Source of the DNA: Streptomyces rubellomurinus | Lineage (GTDB): Bacteria > Actinomycetota > Actinomycetes > Streptomycetales > Streptomycetaceae | Length of the DNA stretch: 11,513 nucleotides | Reading direction: 5' to 3' | Assembly: GCF_000961885.1 (NCBI RefSeq) | Contig: NZ_JZKH01000150.1 | Location: 1-11,513 of the forward strand | Shown here: piece by piece, positions 1 to 11,513 of the stretch | How positions within the stretch are numbered: the first letter of the stretch is position 1 | How the letters are laid out: every line of letters begins with the position of its first letter | Program-made: the position numbers and the translations under genes | The notes under the pieces: model-generated | Database searches by the model: none | Told to the model about the DNA's origin: nothing | Seen by the model: only the letters and a program-made list of their open reading frames with translations

Positions 1-4083
<4,083 letters not shown>

Positions 4084-4108
4084 CGCCGACCATCCAGCGG
4101 GACCGTGC

Positions 4109-4114
4109 GGGGAG
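4109..4114 (+). promoter_or_regulatory. Ribosome binding site GGGGAG for the single-module PKS gene
   Basis: A purine-rich GGGGAG ends 8 bases before the ATG at 4123. The site supports 4123 over the in-frame GTGs at 4105 and 4114 (both too far upstream or overlapping it) and over those at 4138 and 4153, which have only the repeat sequence in front of them. Confidence 0.7.
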
Positions 4115-4122
4115 TGCACACG

Positions 4123-9033
<4,911 letters not shown>

Positions 9034-9040
9034 CGGCCGG

Positions 9041-9056
9041 GCCGCCCGCAGGCGGC
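9041..9056 (+). other. Short G+C-rich inverted repeat in the intergenic spacer
   Basis: gccgcc (9041-9046) and ggcggc (9051-9056) form a perfect 6-bp stem with loop cgca, 8 bases after the stop codon. No T-run follows. It could be a weak mRNA hairpin between cistrons, but such stems arise easily by chance at this G+C content. Confidence 0.35.
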
Positions 9057-9085
9057 GAACCGCAGCCCCCGCAACCGCAGAGATG

Positions 9086-9090
9086 GGTGA
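9086..9090 (+). promoter_or_regulatory. Ribosome binding site GGTGA for the third PKS gene
   Basis: GGTGA matches the 3' part of the GGAGGTGA consensus and ends 7 bases before GTG 9098. It supports that GTG as the start rather than the in-frame ATG at 9083, which overlaps this region and lacks a good site of its own. Confidence 0.6.
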
Positions 9091-9097
9091 CCGAGTC

Positions 9098-9193
9098 GTG
9101 ACCAGCAACGAAGCGAAGCTCCGCGACTACCTCAAGCGCGCCACGACCGACCTGCGCAAGGCCCGGCGGCGGGTGCAGGAACTGGAGGAGGCC
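9098..9193 (+). other. N-terminal docking coiled coil
   Basis: Residues 1-32, with the core [20 protein letters not shown] and RVQELEEA leading to EPIAIVG. It has the length and basic amphipathic character of DEBS-type class 1a N-terminal docking domains. It shares NE-x-(K/R)LR(D/E)YLKR with the preceding protein, but without the SSNTV repeat in front. Confidence 0.88.
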
Positions 9194-11513
9194 GAGCCGA
9201 TCGCGATCGTCGGCATGGCCTGCCGCTACCCCGGCGGGATCGCCTCGCCCGAGGACCTGTGGCGCCTGGTGGCCGAGGGCGGCGACGCCGTCGCCGGGTT
9301 CCCGGCGAATCGGGGGTGGGACCTGGAGGCGCTCTACGACCCGGACCCGGACCGCCCCGGCACCTCCTACACCCGCGAGGGCGGCTTCCTCTACGAGGCC
9401 GACGCCTTCGACCCCGAGCTGTTCGGCATCCCGCCGCGCGAGGCGCTGGCCATGGACCCGCAGCAGCGGCTCGTCCTGGAGACCTCCTGGGAGGCCTTCG
9501 AACGGGCCGGCCTGGACCCGCTCTCGCTCGGCGGCAGACCGATCGGTGTCTTCGTCGGCATGGTCGCCCAGGGCTACGGCAGCCGGCTGGACCGGGTGCC
9601 CGAGTCCGTCGAGGGCTACCTCGGCACGGGCAGCGCGGCCAGCGTCGTCTCCGGCCGGGTCTCGTACACCTTCGGCCTGGAGGGCCCGGCCGTCACCGTG
9701 GACACCGCCTGCTCCTCCTCCCTGGTGGCCCTGCACCTGGCCTGCCAGGCGCTGCGGGCCGGCGAGTGCACCATGGCGCTGGCCGGCGGCGCCACCGTGA
9801 TGGCCACGCCCGGCCTCTTCACGGAGTTCAGCCGCCAGCGCGGCCTGGCCGCAGACGGCCGCTCAAAGGCCTTCGCGGCCGCCGCGGACGGCACCAGCTT
9901 CGCCGAGGGCGCGGGCATGCTGCTGATCGAGAAGCTGTCCGACGCCCGGCGCCACGGACACCCGGTGCTGGCCGTGGTGCGCGGCTCGGCGGTCAACCAG
10001 GACGGCGCCTCCAATGGCCTCACCGCGCCCAACGGCCCCGCCCAGCAGCGGGTGATCGAGGCCGCGCTGGCCCACGCCCGGCTGACGGCCGGCCAGGTCG
10101 ACGCCGTCGAGGCGCACGGCACCGGCACCACGCTCGGCGACCCGATCGAGGCCCAGGCCCTGATCGCCGCCTACGGGCCGGCACACTCCGCCGAACGGCC
10201 CCTGTGGCTGGGCGCGTTGAAGTCCAACCTCGGCCACACCCAGGCGGCGGCCGGGGTGGCCGGCGTCATCAAGACCGTGATGGCGCTGCGGAACGGCCTG
10301 CTGCCGCGCACCCTCCACGTGGACGCGCCGACGCCCGAGGTGGACTGGTCGGCGGGCACCGTGCGGCTGCTGACCGATCCGGTGGCGTGGCCGCGCGGGA
10401 CGGAACCGCGCCGGGCCGGGGTCTCCGCGTTCGGCGTCAGCGGCACCAACACCCATGTGATCCTGGAGGAAGCCCCGGCCGAATCGGCTCAGGAACCCGC
10501 CGAGCGGGCGGCGCCGCTCCCGCTGCGGGCGGACGTCCTGCCCTGGCCGGTCAGCGGCCGCACCGACGCGGCGCTCACCGCCCAGGCCGCCCGGCTGGCG
10601 CCCTTCGTGGCGCAGCATCCCGAGCTCGCACCCGCCGACCTGGGCCGGTCCCTGGCGACCACCCGGGCCGCGCTGGACCGGCGGGCCGTGGTGCTCGCCG
10701 CCGACCCCGCCCAGGCCCGGCAGGCCCTGGACGCGCTCGCGGCCGGCCGGACCACCGCCGCGACCGTGCGCGGAGCGGTGCTGGCCGAGCCGGGCGTGGT
10801 CTTCGTCTTCCCGGGACAGGGCTCGCAGTGGGTCGGCATGGGGGCCGAACTGCTGGACGCCTCGCCGGTGTTCGCGGCGCGGATCGCGGCGTGCGAGGCG
10901 GCGCTGGCGCCGTACGTGGACTGGTCGCTGACCGAAGTGCTGCGCGGCGGCGCCGGGTTGGACCGGGTGGACGTCGTGCAGCCGGTGCTGTGGGCGGTGA
11001 TGGTGTCGCTGGCGGGGCTGTGGCGGTCGTTCGGGGTCGAGCCCGCGGCCGTGGTCGGGCACTCGCAGGGCGAGATCGCGGCGGCGTGTGTGGCCGGGGC
11101 GCTGTCGCTGGAGGACGGCGCGCGGGTCGTCGCGCTGCGCGCCCGGGCGCTGCCGGCGCTGTCCGGCGAGGGCGGCATGGTGTCGCTCCCGCTGCCCGCC
11201 GAGGAGGTGGCGCGGCTGCTGGAGCCGTACGGTGGCCGGATCTCGATCGCCGCGCTCAACGGGCCTTCGTCGACGGTGGTTTCGGGTGACGCGGACGTGC
11301 TGGAGCAGCTGCTGGCGGAGCACGAGCGGGCGCGTCGGATCGAGGTCGACTACGCCTCGCACTCCGCCCACGTGGAGGCGATCCGCGAGGAGATCCTGAC
11401 CGCCCTCCAGGGCATCACTCCGCGCCCGGCTCAAGTCCCGTTCTACTCCACGCTGGTGGGTGAGCCGATCGACACCCGCACGCTGGACGCCGCCTACTGG
11501 TACCGCAACCTGC
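9098..11513 (+). CDS. Modular type I polyketide synthase, 5' part: docking-KS-AT(methylmalonyl); 3' end outside window
   Basis: The third PKS gene reads in frame 2 from GTG 9098 with no stop to the window end (805 complete codons plus one base). Domains visible are the N-terminal docking coil (1-32), KS (33-458), a KS-AT linker, and AT from about 567 to the end at AAYWYRNL. Catalytic residues are KS Cys205, His340 and His380, and AT Ser656 and His755. It should accept the beta-hydroxy acyl chain from the preceding protein and extend it with a methylmalonyl unit. The start was chosen because GTG ACC AGC AAC GAA aligns with the preceding gene's GTG TCA AGC AAC GAG and because GGTGA lies 7 bases upstream. 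ATG 9083 would add only MGDRV. Whether the module has a KR, and whether a thioesterase follows, cannot be seen. From roughly 10850 to 11340 codons shift towards G-ending synonyms. Confidence 0.95.
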   Translation, partial: MTSNEAKLRDYLKRATTDLRKARRRVQELEEAEPIAIVGMACRYPGGIASPEDLWRLVAEGGDAVAGFPANRGWDLEALYDPDPDRPGTSYTREGGFLYEADAFDPELFGIPPREALAMDPQQRLVLETSWEAFERAGLDPLSLGGRPIGVFVGMVAQGYGSRLDRVPESVEGYLGTGSAASVVSGRVSYTFGLEGPAVTVDTACSSSLVALHLACQALRAGECTMALAGGATVMATPGLFTEFSRQRGLAADGRSKAFAAAADGTSFAEGAGMLLIEKLSDARRHGHPVLAVVRGSAVNQDGASNGLTAPNGPAQQRVIEAALAHARLTAGQVDAVEAHGTGTTLGDPIEAQALIAAYGPAHSAERPLWLGALKSNLGHTQAAAGVAGVIKTVMALRNGLLPRTLHVDAPTPEVDWSAGTVRLLTDPVAWPRGTEPRRAGVSAFGVSGTNTHVILEEAPAESAQEPAERAAPLPLRADVLPWPVSGRTDAALTAQAARLAPFVAQHPELAPADLGRSLATTRAALDRRAVVLAADPAQARQALDALAAGRTTAATVRGAVLAEPGVVFVFPGQGSQWVGMGAELLDASPVFAARIAACEAALAPYVDWSLTEVLRGGAGLDRVDVVQPVLWAVMVSLAGLWRSFGVEPAAVVGHSQGEIAAACVAGALSLEDGARVVALRARALPALSGEGGMVSLPLPAEEVARLLEPYGGRISIAALNGPSSTVVSGDADVLEQLLAEHERARRIEVDYASHSAHVEAIREEILTALQGITPRPAQVPFYSTLVGEPIDTRTLDAAYWYRNL
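9194..10471 (+). other. Ketosynthase (KS) domain, condensing
   Basis: Residues 33-458. Cys205 in VDTACSSSL, His340 in EAHGTGT and His380 in [12 protein letters not shown] complete the triad. The common FGISPREA signature reads FGIPPREA here, with Pro112 in place of Ser. The domain ends at [10 protein letters not shown]. It is an extending KS, not a loading KSQ. Confidence 0.95.
10796..11513 (+). other. Acyltransferase (AT) domain, methylmalonyl-CoA-type motifs, cut by the window end
   Basis: From residue 567: [18 protein letters not shown] (623-629), GHSQGE with nucleophile Ser656, and YASHS (752-756) with His755. These are methylmalonyl signatures. The sequence stops at AAYWYRNL, just before the VRFAPV segment seen at the very start of the window in another module. 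Relative to the preceding gene's AT it lacks four residues (two EH units) before ERARRI. Confidence 0.92.

Noticed and set aside
4105..4122. Upstream in-frame GTG 4105 (or GTG 4114) as the start of gene 2
   Set aside because: These lie before or inside the GGGGAG ribosome binding site and would add the unconserved residues MRGVHT. ATG 4123 has proper spacing.
4084..4122. Promoter between genes 1 and 2
   Set aside because: The 39-base spacer has no recognisable -35/-10 pair and is too short to hold one together with the ribosome binding site.
9041..9056. Rho-independent terminator after gene 2
   Set aside because: The stem is only 6 bp with no following T-tract, and the next PKS gene starts 41 bases later with its own ribosome binding site. 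Co-transcription is more likely.
9083..9097. ATG 9083 as the start of gene 3
   Set aside because: It is in frame and adds only MGDRV, but lacks a good upstream ribosome binding site. GTG 9098 has GGTGA at 7 bases and aligns with gene 2. The ATG cannot be fully excluded.
9259..11289. Open frame of 676 codons inside gene 3, frame 1
   Set aside because: It is an Arg/Gly-rich shadow. The real reading frame starts at 9098 in another frame, contains all KS and AT motifs, and is open to the window end.

Overview
The window is a slice of a modular (assembly-line) type I polyketide synthase (PKS) locus. Base composition is very G+C-rich, third codon positions are almost all G or C, and I found no TTA triplet anywhere on the + strand. 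Together with the DEBS-like docking domains, this points to a streptomycete-type actinomycete such as Streptomyces or Kitasatospora. Everything with coding support lies on the + strand. Three large PKS genes run head to tail with spacers of 39 and 64 bases and probably share one transcript.

Layout: (1) 1-4083 is the 3' end of a PKS gene. It holds the tail of an AT, then DH, ER, KR and ACP domains and a C-terminal docking domain, so its last module carries a full reductive loop. (2) 4123-9033 is a complete single-module PKS: docking, KS, AT, KR, ACP, docking. Its AT has methylmalonyl-CoA motifs and its KR has the B2-type fingerprint. (3) 9098 to the window end is the start of a third PKS: docking, KS, and most of an AT, again with methylmalonyl motifs. 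No stop is reached; 805 complete codons are visible.

Working model: the acyl chain on the ACP of protein 1 has a fully saturated beta-carbon. It passes through matching class 1a docking helices to the KS of protein 2, which adds a propionate unit and reduces the ketone to a hydroxyl. It then passes the same way to protein 3 for another propionate unit. The gene order (full-reduction module, then a KR-only single-module protein, then a new KS-AT protein) resembles the late part of 12-, 14- and 16-membered macrolide synthases such as pikromycin or tylosin. The KR type predicted for protein 2 does not fit the usual C-5 hydroxyl of those macrolides, so the product remains open.

The most unusual local features are a 15-bp tandem repeat at the start of gene 2, which lays down three in-frame start codons, and a hexanucleotide repeat-number difference between the two ATs. 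The two ATs also share an identical stretch of protein that is encoded with strongly diverged synonymous codons. I see no RNA genes, mobile elements, CRISPR arrays, regulators or tailoring genes, and no fundamentally new system. The window is a canonical PKS with some noteworthy details.
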